A stretch of 9,579 bases of DNA from Desulfovibrio sp. (GCA_009773975.1 VSMX01000008.1:4219-13797); one strand, 5' to 3'. Positions 1-6,561 are shown, numbered from the stretch's first letter. Notes: generated by a model from the letters alone, not told the origin. Translations and numbers: made by a program.

Positions 1-1
1 G

Positions 2-592
2 GCCCTCGCCTGGCTGCAGGAAGGAGGGCGCAAAGGCTGGTTTCCCCCCCACCCGGAAAACCTGGAAATGAAAGACTGCAGCGAGCTTTTTGCCAACGGG
101 CAGCTTGCCATTTACATGTTCAACAATGCCAATCGCGCCATTTACAATAACCTCGACAATTACGGCTTTGTGAATTACCCCGGCAACCTGGCGACTGCCT
201 TTCACAATGGCTTCGCGGTTTTTGACAATGGCGACCCGGACAGGCTCAGGGCGGCCAGAGATTTCATGGCTTTTATTTTCGGGAAGGATAAGTGGCGGGA
301 TCTTTCCGCCGGCAACATTCCGGCCAGCAAACGCACACTCGAAAAATACGGAAACCGCATAACCATGATTGGGGAGTTTGGCAAAAACTCGGTCAATGTT
401 GTCGATTTCATGAACAACAGCCCCAACTGGCAGGGAAAGAAAACATCGGTGCGGAGCGTGTTCTGGCCAAATATCAACAAGCTTCTGGCCCTGAAAATTA
501 CGCCGGAAGAATGCGCGGCCGCCCTGGACAAGGCCTGCAACGCCGCCCTGGAGGAAGGCTATAAAAACCGCAAGCTCCATCAGGCAAAATGA
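2..592 (+). CDS. ABC transporter extracellular solute-binding protein, C-terminal part (5' truncated by window edge)
   Basis: Partial gene: the frame is open from base 2 and ends at TGA 590-592, giving 196 C-terminal residues; the signal peptide and N-terminal lobe lie outside the window. Visible traits fit the family 1 (sugar-type) periplasmic binding proteins. There is a segment ELFANGQLAIYMFN like the 'F..Gk.Am' stretch, then a lobe-crossing segment NGFAVFDNGDPDRLRAARDFMAFIF of the kind in which extra residues pack beside the ligand cleft, then NIPASK, and a C-terminal helix with ITPEECAAALDKA typical of the end of these proteins. The role would be capture of a sugar, polyol or similar solute in the periplasm and delivery to an ABC permease. 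The ligand cannot be read from this fragment. No permease gene follows, so partner genes must lie upstream or elsewhere. The family call is by resemblance of motifs only. Confidence 0.75.
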   Translation, partial: ALAWLQEGGRKGWFPPHPENLEMKDCSELFANGQLAIYMFNNANRAIYNNLDNYGFVNYPGNLATAFHNGFAVFDNGDPDRLRAARDFMAFIFGKDKWRDLSAGNIPASKRTLEKYGNRITMIGEFGKNSVNVVDFMNNSPNWQGKKTSVRSVFWPNINKLLALKITPEECAAALDKACNAALEEGYKNRKLHQAK

Positions 593-613
593 AAAATTTT
601 ACCTGTTTTCATC

Positions 614-642
614 TTGACAGAATACGACTTTGACAGTATATG
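614..642 (+). promoter_or_regulatory. Sigma-70 type promoter upstream of the structured RNA and rimP operon
   Basis: A perfect -35 hexamer TTGACA (614-619) is separated by exactly 17 bp from a -10-like TATATG (637-642), which would start transcription near 648-650. It lies 22 bp after the stop codon of the solute-binding protein gene and far (about 350 bp) upstream of rimP. A second TTGACAG copy at 630-636 repeats the one at 614-620 with a 16-bp period and overlaps the spacer; it has no good -10 of its own. Strength is inferred from consensus match only. Confidence 0.65.
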
Positions 643-648
643 GCTCAA

Positions 649-846
649 GTTCATGGCGGCTTTTTTGCCGCTGCATCTCCGAGATAGTCTGCCGCGCGTT
701 TTTTGCATATTCGGGATACAAATTTTATTCCGGCAATATGCATCGCATTTCGGTGCAAAAGCGCCGCAGCGGACGTGCCTTCAGCCAAAATTCGCATTTT
801 GCGGGGCTGAAGCGCTCCTGGGGTGGCCGGCAGGCCCCCTTTTTTT
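649..846 (+). ncRNA. Candidate structured small RNA or attenuator leader, unknown family
   Basis: The segment between the promoter at 614-642 and the terminator at 820-846 is almost fully foldable. Pairings read directly: 655-660 with 667-672 around a T6 loop; 689-697 with 761-769, a long-range helix with one C-C mismatch; inside it 705-711 with 735-741 plus 712-717 with 727-732, 13 bp in total with one G-U and a two-base bulge; then 779-786 with 805-812 (8 perfect bp) capped by 787-791 with 796-800 around loop TCGC; finally the terminator stem. The length would be about 200 nt. A reading frame from ATG 653 to TGA 904 exists but runs through the terminator and has no Shine-Dalgarno sequence. 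I do not recognise a 6S, SRP, tmRNA or riboswitch core. It may be a free sRNA, or a leader whose terminator is read through to express rimP-nusA-infB. Confidence 0.5.
820..846 (+). terminator. Intrinsic (Rho-independent) terminator upstream of rimP
   Basis: GGG (821-823), a bulged T824 and GGCC (825-828) pair with GGCC (833-836) and CCC (837-839) around a GGCA loop, immediately followed by seven T (840-846). This is the classical GC stem plus U-tract. It lies about 200 bp downstream of the promoter and 146 bp before the rimP start, so it either ends a small RNA or works as an attenuator for the operon. Confidence 0.7.
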
Positions 847-992
847 ATTGCGCGGAGCATGGAAGCTATCTTGTTTGGTTGTTCCTTGTTATTCCGTTTT
901 ATGACCCAGCCGACTTTCGCGGCGCGCCGACCCGCAAAGCCGGCGAAAGAAGCTGCCTGGCGGCAGTTTCCCATACCTTCGAAATATTTCAG
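847..992 (+). other. Post-terminator leader region of rimP, structured, no gene seen
   Basis: Bases 847-992 hold no convincing gene. Two further hairpins are visible. In the first, CTTTCGC (914-920) pairs with GCGAAAG (943-949) and is extended by GGC (921-923) with GCC (939-941) past a single bulged G942. In the second, CTGCC (953-957) pairs with GGCAG (962-966) around TGGC. No second promoter of good quality was found; TTGGTT (875-880) with TTTATG (898-903) is at best a weak candidate. The rimP start has no clear Shine-Dalgarno sequence. Confidence 0.4.
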
Positions 993-1589
993 ATGGATGA
1001 AACCGCGCTTGAGCGAAAGGTTATTGACCTTGCCGCTCCCATTGTTCAATCACTTGGCCTGTTTGTATGGGGACTGGAAATTGTTTCCGGGCCGCGCACG
1101 ATTGTGCGGCTTTTTGTGGAATCCCCGCTGGCGGACGCGGCTGAAACCGGAATTGAAGGCGTTCCGGTTGCCGGCATAGACGAACTGGAACAGATTTCGC
1201 GCAGGCTTGAACTGGCCCTGGATGTGGAGGACTGTTTTCCGCATGCCTGGACCCTGGAAGTTTCCACGCCCGGTTTTTCGCGGCGTTTTTTCGAAGCCGG
1301 CCAGCTTGCGTCCCATATTGGCGATATTATCGAAGCGCGCCTTCTTGCGCCGCTGGAAAACTATCCCGGAAATCCGTCCGTTATCCGCGGAAAGCTTGCC
1401 GGCCTTGAAGATTCCATCCTCAATATTGAACCATGCGCGATTACCGGCGATGGTGAAATTATTCCCGAAAATCTCCCGCCGGCATCATTTCCTTTCGAAG
1501 CGGCCAGGCGCATAAGCCGCATCCATATTTTCAAAAAGCCGCAAAAGCCGGGCGGCAAAAAGAATGTTCCGGCCGGGAAAAAAGCGTGA
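993..1589 (+). CDS. rimP: Ribosome maturation factor RimP
   Basis: Encodes 198 residues. RimP binds free 30S subunits and helps assemble the S12/central region in the cytoplasm. Family traits: an N-terminal alpha/beta domain starting around residues 5-45 (LAAPIVQSLGLFVWGLEIV, then IVRLFVES), the linker with IDELEQISRRLELALDVED (62-80), the hallmark LEVSTPG (88-94, standard LEVSSPG) followed by FSRRF, and a C-terminal SH3-like domain (about 108-180) with the VIRGKLAGLED strand pair. At 198 residues it is longer than the roughly 150 of E. coli; the extra length includes an insert rich in Pro at 156-168 and a Lys-rich tail (181-198). The frame is open upstream to about 630, but ATG 993 gives the expected N-terminus; no clear Shine-Dalgarno sequence precedes it. 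It is the first gene of the rimP-nusA-infB operon, 54 bp before nusA. Confidence 0.92.
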   Translation: MDETALERKVIDLAAPIVQSLGLFVWGLEIVSGPRTIVRLFVESPLADAAETGIEGVPVAGIDELEQISRRLELALDVEDCFPHAWTLEVSTPGFSRRFFEAGQLASHIGDIIEARLLAPLENYPGNPSVIRGKLAGLEDSILNIEPCAITGDGEIIPENLPPASFPFEAARRISRIHIFKKPQKPGGKKNVPAGKKA

Positions 1590-1593
1590 TGAC

Positions 1594-1616
1594 GGCAAAA
1601 AGCCCGGCTTTTTGCC
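1594..1616 (+). promoter_or_regulatory. Perfect 10-bp hairpin in the rimP-nusA gap
   Basis: GGCAAAAAGC (1594-1603) and GCTTTTTGCC (1607-1616) are perfectly complementary around the 3-base loop CCG, starting 5 bp after the rimP stop and ending 27 bp before the nusA ATG. No T-tract follows, so it is a poor intrinsic terminator. It could be a pause, processing or mRNA-stability element. As nusA lies directly downstream and NusA acts on hairpin-dependent pausing, feedback is conceivable, but that is speculation. Confidence 0.45.
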
Positions 1617-1634
1617 CTTCGCCTGGCACTGCAT

Positions 1635-1638
1635 GGAG
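1635..1638 (+). promoter_or_regulatory. Shine-Dalgarno of nusA
   Basis: GGAG lies five bases before ATG 1644. It is one of the few good ribosome-binding sites in the cluster and fixes the nusA start. Confidence 0.6.
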
Positions 1639-1643
1639 ACGAT

Positions 1644-3104
1644 ATGAATCTTGAACTCAAAAAGGCCATTGACCAGATAAGCAAGGACAAGGGCATTGAC
1701 CGCGACATGCTGATCGACACGCTTGAGGAAGCTGTGCGCACATCCGTTCTGCGGCGCTTTTCCGAGGACATGGAAGTCGAGGTCAGATATAATGATGAAA
1801 CTGGCGATATCGAGGTTTACCAGTTCAAGATAGTTGTTGAAGACGGGGACGTGGCCAATGAGGAGACCCAGATAGCCCTGGCCGACGCGCGCGAGCACGA
1901 CCCGTCCGTCCAGCTGGATGACGAAGTCGGTTTTCGCGTCAAGATTGCCGATCTGGGCAGGATTGCGGCCCAGTCCGCCAAGCAGGTCATCATTCAGCGC
2001 ATGCGCGATGCCGAGCAGGAAATTATCTACGAGGAATATCGCGACCGCATTGGCGAAATCGTTTCCGGCATAGCCCAGCGCCGCGACAAGGGCAGCTGGA
2101 TTGTCAACCTGGGCCGCACGGAGGCCGTGCTCCCCCGCGACGAACAAATTCCCCGCGAGCATTACAAGCGCGGCGAGAGGCTGCAGGCGCTGATTGTCGA
2201 TGTGCGCAAGGAAGGACGCGGCCCGCAGGTCGTGATTTCGCGTTCGCACCGGGACTATATGGCCGCCCTGTTTCGCCGCGAAGTCCCGGAAGTCGATGAT
2301 GGCGTGGTGCAGCTTATGGGCGTTGCGCGCGACCCCGGATCGCGGGCCAAGGTTGCGGTGCTTTCCCGCGAGCGCGACGTCGATCCCGTGGGCGCCTGCG
2401 TGGGCGTGCGCGGATCGCGCATCCAGAATATTGTCCAGGAGCTTCATGGCGAACGCATTGACATAGTTGTCTGGAGTCCGGACATAGCCACATACGCCCG
2501 CAATGCCCTGGCGCCCGCGCTGGTATCGCGCATTGTGGTTGACGAAGAGGAAAACCTGCTCGAAGTCATTGTGCCGGACGACCAGCTTACAAACGCCATT
2601 GGCCGCAAGGGCCAGAATGTGAAGCTGGCCGCGCGGCTGCTGGGCTGGAAAGTCGATATCTTTACCGAAACCCGCTACAACGAAGCCAATGCCATCGGTC
2701 ATGGCCTTGAACAGGTGGCAAGCGTTGCGGAAGTTTCCATCGAAGCCCTGCTTGCGGCCGGCTATTCGTCTCTTGCCGCCCTGCGGGAAGCCGGTGACGA
2801 GGAGCTTTCCGAAAAGCTGGCCCTTTCATCTTCACGAATTTCCGACCTGCGCCAGGCCATCAATTTCCTGGCCCCGATTGTCGAGAATGACCCGGAACCT
2901 TCCAATGTGAAGCAAATTCCCGAAAAGGCGCGCCCTGCCCAGGATGAAGACGGGCAGGTTGAAGAAGAGATAACAGAAGAATTTATTGCCGAGCCTGACG
3001 AGTCCGGAGAAGCTGTGGAAGCAGATGAAGCTGTAAAAGCTGATGAAGCTGTGGATGGCGGCCAGGAAGACGAGGCGGGCGACGGAAAAACGAAAAATGA
3101 GTGA
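1644..3104 (+). CDS. nusA: Transcription termination/antitermination factor NusA
   Basis: Encodes 486 residues. NusA binds RNA polymerase and nascent RNA and modulates pausing, intrinsic termination and antitermination. Domains in order: N-terminal polymerase-binding domain (1 to about 128, beginning MNLELKKAIDQISKDKGID); S1 domain (about 133-200, from IGEIVSGIAQ to VVISR); KH1 (about 225-285) with GVRG at 254-257 in the segment GACVGVRGSRIQNI; KH2 (about 295-345) with GRKG at 320-323 and the typical NVKLAARLLGW. A single helical module follows (about 350-410) resembling one of the C-terminal AR/HhH-like repeats of Gram-negative NusA, then a strongly acidic low-complexity tail (about 414-486). 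The tail includes EAVEAD/EAVKAD repeats. E. coli NusA (495 aa) has two C-terminal acidic repeats, so the second may be replaced here by the tail. The stop overlaps the ylxR start by 8 nt. Confidence 0.97.
   Translation: MNLELKKAIDQISKDKGIDRDMLIDTLEEAVRTSVLRRFSEDMEVEVRYNDETGDIEVYQFKIVVEDGDVANEETQIALADAREHDPSVQLDDEVGFRVKIADLGRIAAQSAKQVIIQRMRDAEQEIIYEEYRDRIGEIVSGIAQRRDKGSWIVNLGRTEAVLPRDEQIPREHYKRGERLQALIVDVRKEGRGPQVVISRSHRDYMAALFRREVPEVDDGVVQLMGVARDPGSRAKVAVLSRERDVDPVGACVGVRGSRIQNIVQELHGERIDIVVWSPDIATYARNALAPALVSRIVVDEEENLLEVIVPDDQLTNAIGRKGQNVKLAARLLGWKVDIFTETRYNEANAIGHGLEQVASVAEVSIEALLAAGYSSLAALREAGDEELSEKLALSSSRISDLRQAINFLAPIVENDPEPSNVKQIPEKARPAQDEDGQVEEEITEEFIAEPDESGEAVEADEAVKADEAVDGGQEDEAGDGKTKNE
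3009..3056 (+). repeat. 18-bp tandem repeat in the nusA tail
   Basis: Three in-frame copies, the last partial: 3009-3026, 3027-3044 and 3045-3056, each beginning GAAGCTGT, encoding EAVEAD, EAVKAD and EAVD. The copies differ by a few bases. This is a coding minisatellite in the acidic tail that could expand or contract without frameshift. Confidence 0.6.
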
Positions 3105-3327
3105 GGCCGGCCCGGTAAGGATGTGCGCCATCTGCAGGACAAGACTGCTCAAGGCGAATCTTTTGCGCCATGTGCGCGACAGTAATGGAATTTTGATTTT
3201 GGACGAAAAACAGACCAGACCTGGCAGGGGCTGGTATGTATGCGATAATGAAAAATGCCGGGAAAAATTTGCGAAATTCAAACCCGGCAAAAGCAAGGCA
3301 GGCCGCAAGAGCCAACGAGCGCGATAA
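3097..3327 (+). CDS. ylxR: YlxR family RNA-binding protein (RnpM)
   Basis: Encodes 76 residues from ATG 3097, which overlaps the last 8 nt of nusA (ATGAGTGA arrangement). An upstream in-frame extension exists only inside nusA coding sequence and is rejected. Family hallmarks: RMCAICR near the N-terminus (C10, C13), the strand pair around ILILDE, the conserved PGRGWYVC (42-49) and a second cysteine pair (C49, C54) in CDNEKC, then a basic tail rich in Lys/Arg. YlxR is a small cytoplasmic protein almost always encoded between nusA and infB; B. subtilis YlxR has been described as a nucleoid- and RNase P-associated RNA-binding factor (RnpM). The four cysteines could bind a metal, but that is inference. 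ATG 3121 is a possible shorter start but would remove residues just before the conserved RMC motif. Confidence 0.88.
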   Translation: MSEAGPVRMCAICRTRLLKANLLRHVRDSNGILILDEKQTRPGRGWYVCDNEKCREKFAKFKPGKSKAGRKSQRAR

Positions 3328-3372
3328 ACGCGGCATCTGGCACTGGCAAGTCTGAATGGCCAGGGCAGCGAC

Positions 3373-3390
3373 TGAAAATGCACATTTTCA
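3373..3390 (+). promoter_or_regulatory. AT-rich inverted repeat in the ylxR-infB gap
   Basis: TGAAAAT (3373-3379) and ATTTTCA (3384-3390) are perfectly complementary around GCAC. No T-tract follows. It is the first of two strong inverted repeats in the 181-nt gap between ylxR and infB; a weaker CTGGC/GCCAG pair lies at 3343-3347 and 3359-3363. Confidence 0.35.
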
Positions 3391-3436
3391 ATCGTGAACT
3401 GCAAAGGCGCGCGGCACCGTGTCCCGCCAAAGAGGG

Positions 3437-3482
3437 GAAATTGCCGCAAGGCGGATTTGCTCCGCCGTCAAGCGGCAATTTC
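3437..3482 (+). promoter_or_regulatory. Long nested hairpin in the infB leader
   Basis: GAAATTGCCGC (3437-3447) pairs perfectly over 11 bp with GCGGCAATTTC (3472-3482). Inside, GGCGGA (3450-3455) pairs perfectly over 6 bp with TCCGCC (3461-3466) around TTTGC, leaving an asymmetric internal loop AA/GTCAA. The structure ends 16 nt before the infB Shine-Dalgarno and 26 nt before its ATG. The lack of a T-tract argues against termination; an RNA fold controlling translation, processing or stability of infB mRNA is more likely. A frame open through it (from GTG 3419, in phase with infB) is judged non-coding because it encodes nothing IF2-like. Confidence 0.55.
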
Positions 3483-3498
3483 ATGCGAAAATGCCAGT

Positions 3499-3504
3499 AG
3501 GGGG
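3499..3504 (+). promoter_or_regulatory. Shine-Dalgarno of infB
   Basis: AGGGGG is placed four bases before ATG 3509. This purine-rich site decides the start against the in-frame upstream GTG 3419 and ATG 3491. Confidence 0.6.
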
Positions 3505-3508
3505 AAAT

Positions 3509-6500
3509 ATGGCTGAAGAAAAAATCCCGGTAAGGGATATCGTTACAGAACTTGACGTGCCTTCCAGGGACGTGCTCAAGGCTATGCGCGGCCTTGGCCT
3601 GCCGGCCAAAACCACAGCCGGATCATTGAGCCCGGAAGATGCCGAAAGGCTGCGCGATCATTTCGCGTCCCGCAAGGGCGAAGCTCTGGAGAAATCGGCC
3701 GGGCAGCCGAATGTGATCGTGCGCCGCAGGCGCAAGGATCAGCCGGCCGAACAGCCAGATGCAAAGGCTGGTGCGGAGGGGGCCAAAAAACCCGCTCCCG
3801 AAGCAGGTAAAGCAGAGCCGGAAAAAGCCGGCGCGTCACAAGCGGACACCGCCAAAAGCGATGCTGCCAAATCCCCCCAGCCAAGGGCGGAACAGGAGGC
3901 AAAGCCGCGCGAGCCCAGGGCGCAGAAATCCCGCAAATCCCAAAAGCCGATTGCAACGCCTGGCGCGCGGATTATCAGCCGGCCCGATGACATTCGCAAG
4001 GATGAGGTAAAGGCCGCAAAAGAAGCGCTTGAGACAAATATCAAGCCACTCGCTCCCACGCCGCCAAAGGAAAAACCCGTGCCGCAAAAAACTCTGGCCC
4101 AGGAAATCCGCGAAAGGGATGCGGCCAGGGCCAGGGCGGAAGAAGAATTGGCCAGGGCCACTGCCGAACTTGAAAGAAACCTTGCCCGCAAGGCCAGAGA
4201 GCAGGAAGAAGCCCAAAAGCAGGAGAGCGCTCCCGCAGAAGCGGTGTCCCCCGCCGTGGAAGACGAGAAGCAGGCCCCTGCCCAGGAAAAGAATGCCAAA
4301 GCCCGTTCCGCGCGCCCCGATGCCTCGGCCATGCCCGAAGGCTCCTCCGCCCCATCCCTGCCGTCAAGGGGCCATGAAGCCAAAAGCAAAACCGAAGAAG
4401 CCGAAAAGAAAGACGAATTACCCAGGGTGCGCGTTATTTCGCGTCCCCAGGCGCCCGCGGCCAGGGTTGCGCGGCCAGCCCCAAACTCATCCGGCAAGGG
4501 GCAGGAAAAAGCCGCGCGCCAGGGCGGCAAACCCGGCGGTGGTGGATTCCGGCCCCAGACGCCGCGCCCGACTGCTTCTGCAGCGCCCATGCCCCAGAAT
4601 GGCGCTCCCATGCAGCCATCTCTGGAAGTACGCGACGGCCAGAGCAAGAAAAAGCGTCTCAAGGGCAGACGCACGGTAGATTTTCAACAGGGCGATTTTG
4701 GCCGCCATCCAGAAGAGGAAGAAAGCAGGCGCTTCAACCGCGGCAAACGCCGCAAGCCGGCCAAGGCGCCCGTGCCGCAGCCTGTTACCCAGCCAATCAA
4801 GGCCGCAAAGCGCAAAATCCGGGTAGCGGAGGCAATCCGCGTGGCCGACATGGCCCACCAGATGGGTCTCAAGGCCAACGAGATCATCAAGGTGCTGCTT
4901 GGCCTTGGCGTCATGGCAAGCATCAACCAGTCCCTGGATATTGACACAGCCACCCTGGTGGCCGCGGAATTTGACTACGAAGTTGAAAAAGCCGGTTTTT
5001 CGGAAGAGGATTATCTTGCGCCGCAGGAAACCGATGCCCCGGAAAGCCTGAAAAGCAGGCCGCCCGTTGTCACCATTATGGGCCATGTTGACCATGGCAA
5101 GACCTCGCTCCTGGACGCGGTGCGCAAGTCAAATATCACCAGTGGCGAAGCCGGCGGCATCACCCAGCATATCGGCGCCTACCATGTCAGGACAAAGCGC
5201 GGCGAAATTGTCTTTCTTGACACACCCGGCCACGAGGCATTCACGGCCATGCGCGCCCGCGGCGCCCAGGTTACGGACCTGGTCATCCTGGTTGTCGCGG
5301 CTGATGACGGCGTGATGGAGCAGACAAGGGAAGCCATCAACCATTCGCGCGCCGCGAATGTGCCCATAGTCGTAGCTGTCAACAAGATGGACAAGCCCGG
5401 CGCGGACCCTGACCGCGTTTTGCGCGAGCTTGCCGAACTTGGCCTGCAGCCGGAAGACTGGGGCGGGGATACAATCGTGGCCAGGGTATCGGCCAAGACC
5501 CGCGAGGGTCTTGACGAGCTTCTCGAACTTGTCGCCCTGCAATCCGAAATCATGGATCTCAAGGCCAATCCGGACAAGCCCGCCCGCGGCCATATTGTCG
5601 AAGCGCGCCTGGACAAGGGGCGCGGCGCGGTTGCGACAGTGCTTGTGCAGGAAGGAACACTCAAGATGGGCGACAATTTTGTCTGTGGCCCGTTTTACGG
5701 CAGGGTGCGCGCCCTGACCAACGACCAGGGCAAAAAGGTCAAGGAGGCCGGCCCATCCCTGCCTGTCGAGGTGCAGGGCTTTGAAGGCGTGCCGGAAGCA
5801 GGAGAAGAGTTCCTGGTTGTCGCGGATGACAAGCTTGCGCGCCGCATTGCGGATTCCCGCGCCATCAAGATCAGGGAACGCGACCTGGCCCACGAATCCA
5901 GGGTTACCCTCGAAACGTTTTTGGCCCATGCCAACGATGAGGAAGCGCTTACACTAAATCTTGTACTGAAGGCCGATGTGCAGGGCAGCCTGGAAGCCAT
6001 TACGGAAGCCCTTCTCAAACAGAGCACGGACAAGGTCAAGATTCATATTGTCCATGGCGGCACCGGCGCGATCAGCGAATCCGACATCATGCTGGCTTCG
6101 GCCTCGCGGGCCATCATTATCGGCTTCAATGTGCGGCCCACTGCCAGAATCAAGGATATAGCCGAACGCGAAAACGTGGACATCCGCTTCTATGATATCA
6201 TTTACAAGCTGGTTGACGATATCAAGAACGCCATGGCCGGCCTGCTTGCCCCTGTGCAGAAGGAAGTCTATCTTGGCCAGGCCGAAATCCGCCAGATATT
6301 CCATCTGCCGAAAATCGGCAATATTGCCGGCTCATACGTCATGGATGGCAAAATTACCCGCAATGCCGGCGTGCGCCTTTTGCGCGACGGCGTGGTTGTC
6401 TATACAGGAAAGATCGCTTCCCTCAAGCGCCACAAGGATGATGCAAGGGAAGTTGTGAAAGGCAACGAATGTGGCATTGGCCTGGAAAACTTCAACGACA

Positions 6501-6559
6501 TCAAGGAAGGCGACCTCATAGAAGCCTTCGAAACTGTGGAAGAAGCGGCAACGCTGTAG
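3509..6559 (+). CDS. infB: Translation initiation factor IF-2
   Basis: Encodes 1016 residues, longer than the 890 of E. coli IF2. This GTPase places fMet-tRNA on the 30S subunit and promotes 50S joining. Domains: a first IF2-N module (about 1-50, from KIPVRDIVTELDV); a long charged Ala/Lys/Pro/Glu-rich linker with coiled-coil character around 195-250 (about 60-430); a second IF2-N module (about 436-495, KIRVAEAIRVADMAHQMGL); the G domain with G1 GHVDHGKT (525-532), G2 GGITQHIG (549-556), G3 DTPGH (571-575), G4 NKMD (625-628) and G5 SAK (661-663); then domain II, C1, and the C2 fMet-binding barrel from about 916. All GTPase motifs are intact. The start is set by AGGGGG before ATG 3509. It is separated by a structured 181-nt gap from ylxR and by 2 nt from ylxP. 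Confidence 0.98.
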   Translation: MAEEKIPVRDIVTELDVPSRDVLKAMRGLGLPAKTTAGSLSPEDAERLRDHFASRKGEALEKSAGQPNVIVRRRRKDQPAEQPDAKAGAEGAKKPAPEAGKAEPEKAGASQADTAKSDAAKSPQPRAEQEAKPREPRAQKSRKSQKPIATPGARIISRPDDIRKDEVKAAKEALETNIKPLAPTPPKEKPVPQKTLAQEIRERDAARARAEEELARATAELERNLARKAREQEEAQKQESAPAEAVSPAVEDEKQAPAQEKNAKARSARPDASAMPEGSSAPSLPSRGHEAKSKTEEAEKKDELPRVRVISRPQAPAARVARPAPNSSGKGQEKAARQGGKPGGGGFRPQTPRPTASAAPMPQNGAPMQPSLEVRDGQSKKKRLKGRRTVDFQQGDFGRHPEEEESRRFNRGKRRKPAKAPVPQPVTQPIKAAKRKIRVAEAIRVADMAHQMGLKANEIIKVLLGLGVMASINQSLDIDTATLVAAEFDYEVEKAGFSEEDYLAPQETDAPESLKSRPPVVTIMGHVDHGKTSLLDAVRKSNITSGEAGGITQHIGAYHVRTKRGEIVFLDTPGHEAFTAMRARGAQVTDLVILVVAADDGVMEQTREAINHSRAANVPIVVAVNKMDKPGADPDRVLRELAELGLQPEDWGGDTIVARVSAKTREGLDELLELVALQSEIMDLKANPDKPARGHIVEARLDKGRGAVATVLVQEGTLKMGDNFVCGPFYGRVRALTNDQGKKVKEAGPSLPVEVQGFEGVPEAGEEFLVVADDKLARRIADSRAIKIRERDLAHESRVTLETFLAHANDEEALTLNLVLKADVQGSLEAITEALLKQSTDKVKIHIVHGGTGAISESDIMLASASRAIIIGFNVRPTARIKDIAERENVDIRFYDIIYKLVDDIKNAMAGLLAPVQKEVYLGQAEIRQIFHLPKIGNIAGSYVMDGKITRNAGVRLLRDGVVVYTGKIASLKRHKDDAREVVKGNECGIGLENFNDIKEGDLIEAFETVEEAATL

Positions 6560-6561
6560 CC

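Noticed and set aside
589..612. ATGAAAA/TTTTCAT inverted repeat as terminator of the solute-binding protein gene
   Set aside because: Seven AT-rich pairs with a 10-base loop, no GC stem and no T-tract; too weak to call.
649..846. 6S RNA, SRP RNA, or a tRNA such as the initiator tRNA often found before rimP
   Set aside because: The 5' and 3' ends do not form the single long 6S duplex, no SRP GGTCAGG/GGAAGCAGCC core is seen, and no T-arm TTCRANNC with acceptor pairing was found.
653..904. Possible 83-residue leader peptide starting at ATG 653
   Set aside because: No Shine-Dalgarno sequence, it runs through the terminator, and its composition follows the paired RNA stems rather than a protein pattern.
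929..966. c-di-GMP-I (GEMM) riboswitch, because of CGCAAAGCC followed by a GCC-TGG hairpin
   Set aside because: The other conserved half (GGCAAACC with GAAA tetraloop stem) is absent upstream and the 3' hairpin pairing does not match the consensus.
630..992. In-frame N-terminal extension of rimP
   Set aside because: The frame is open, but the residues do not resemble RimP, the region contains a promoter, several perfect hairpins and a terminator, and ATG 993 gives the family N-terminus.
1485..2702. Long minus-strand reading frame opposite rimP/nusA (405 codons)
   Set aside because: It is antisense to unmistakable NusA domains; long opposite frames are expected with this GC-rich codon use.
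3739..4674. Minus-strand reading frame (311 codons), Ser/Ala/Gly rich
   Set aside because: Shadow of the biased Ala/Lys/Pro linker of IF2; no domain recognisable.
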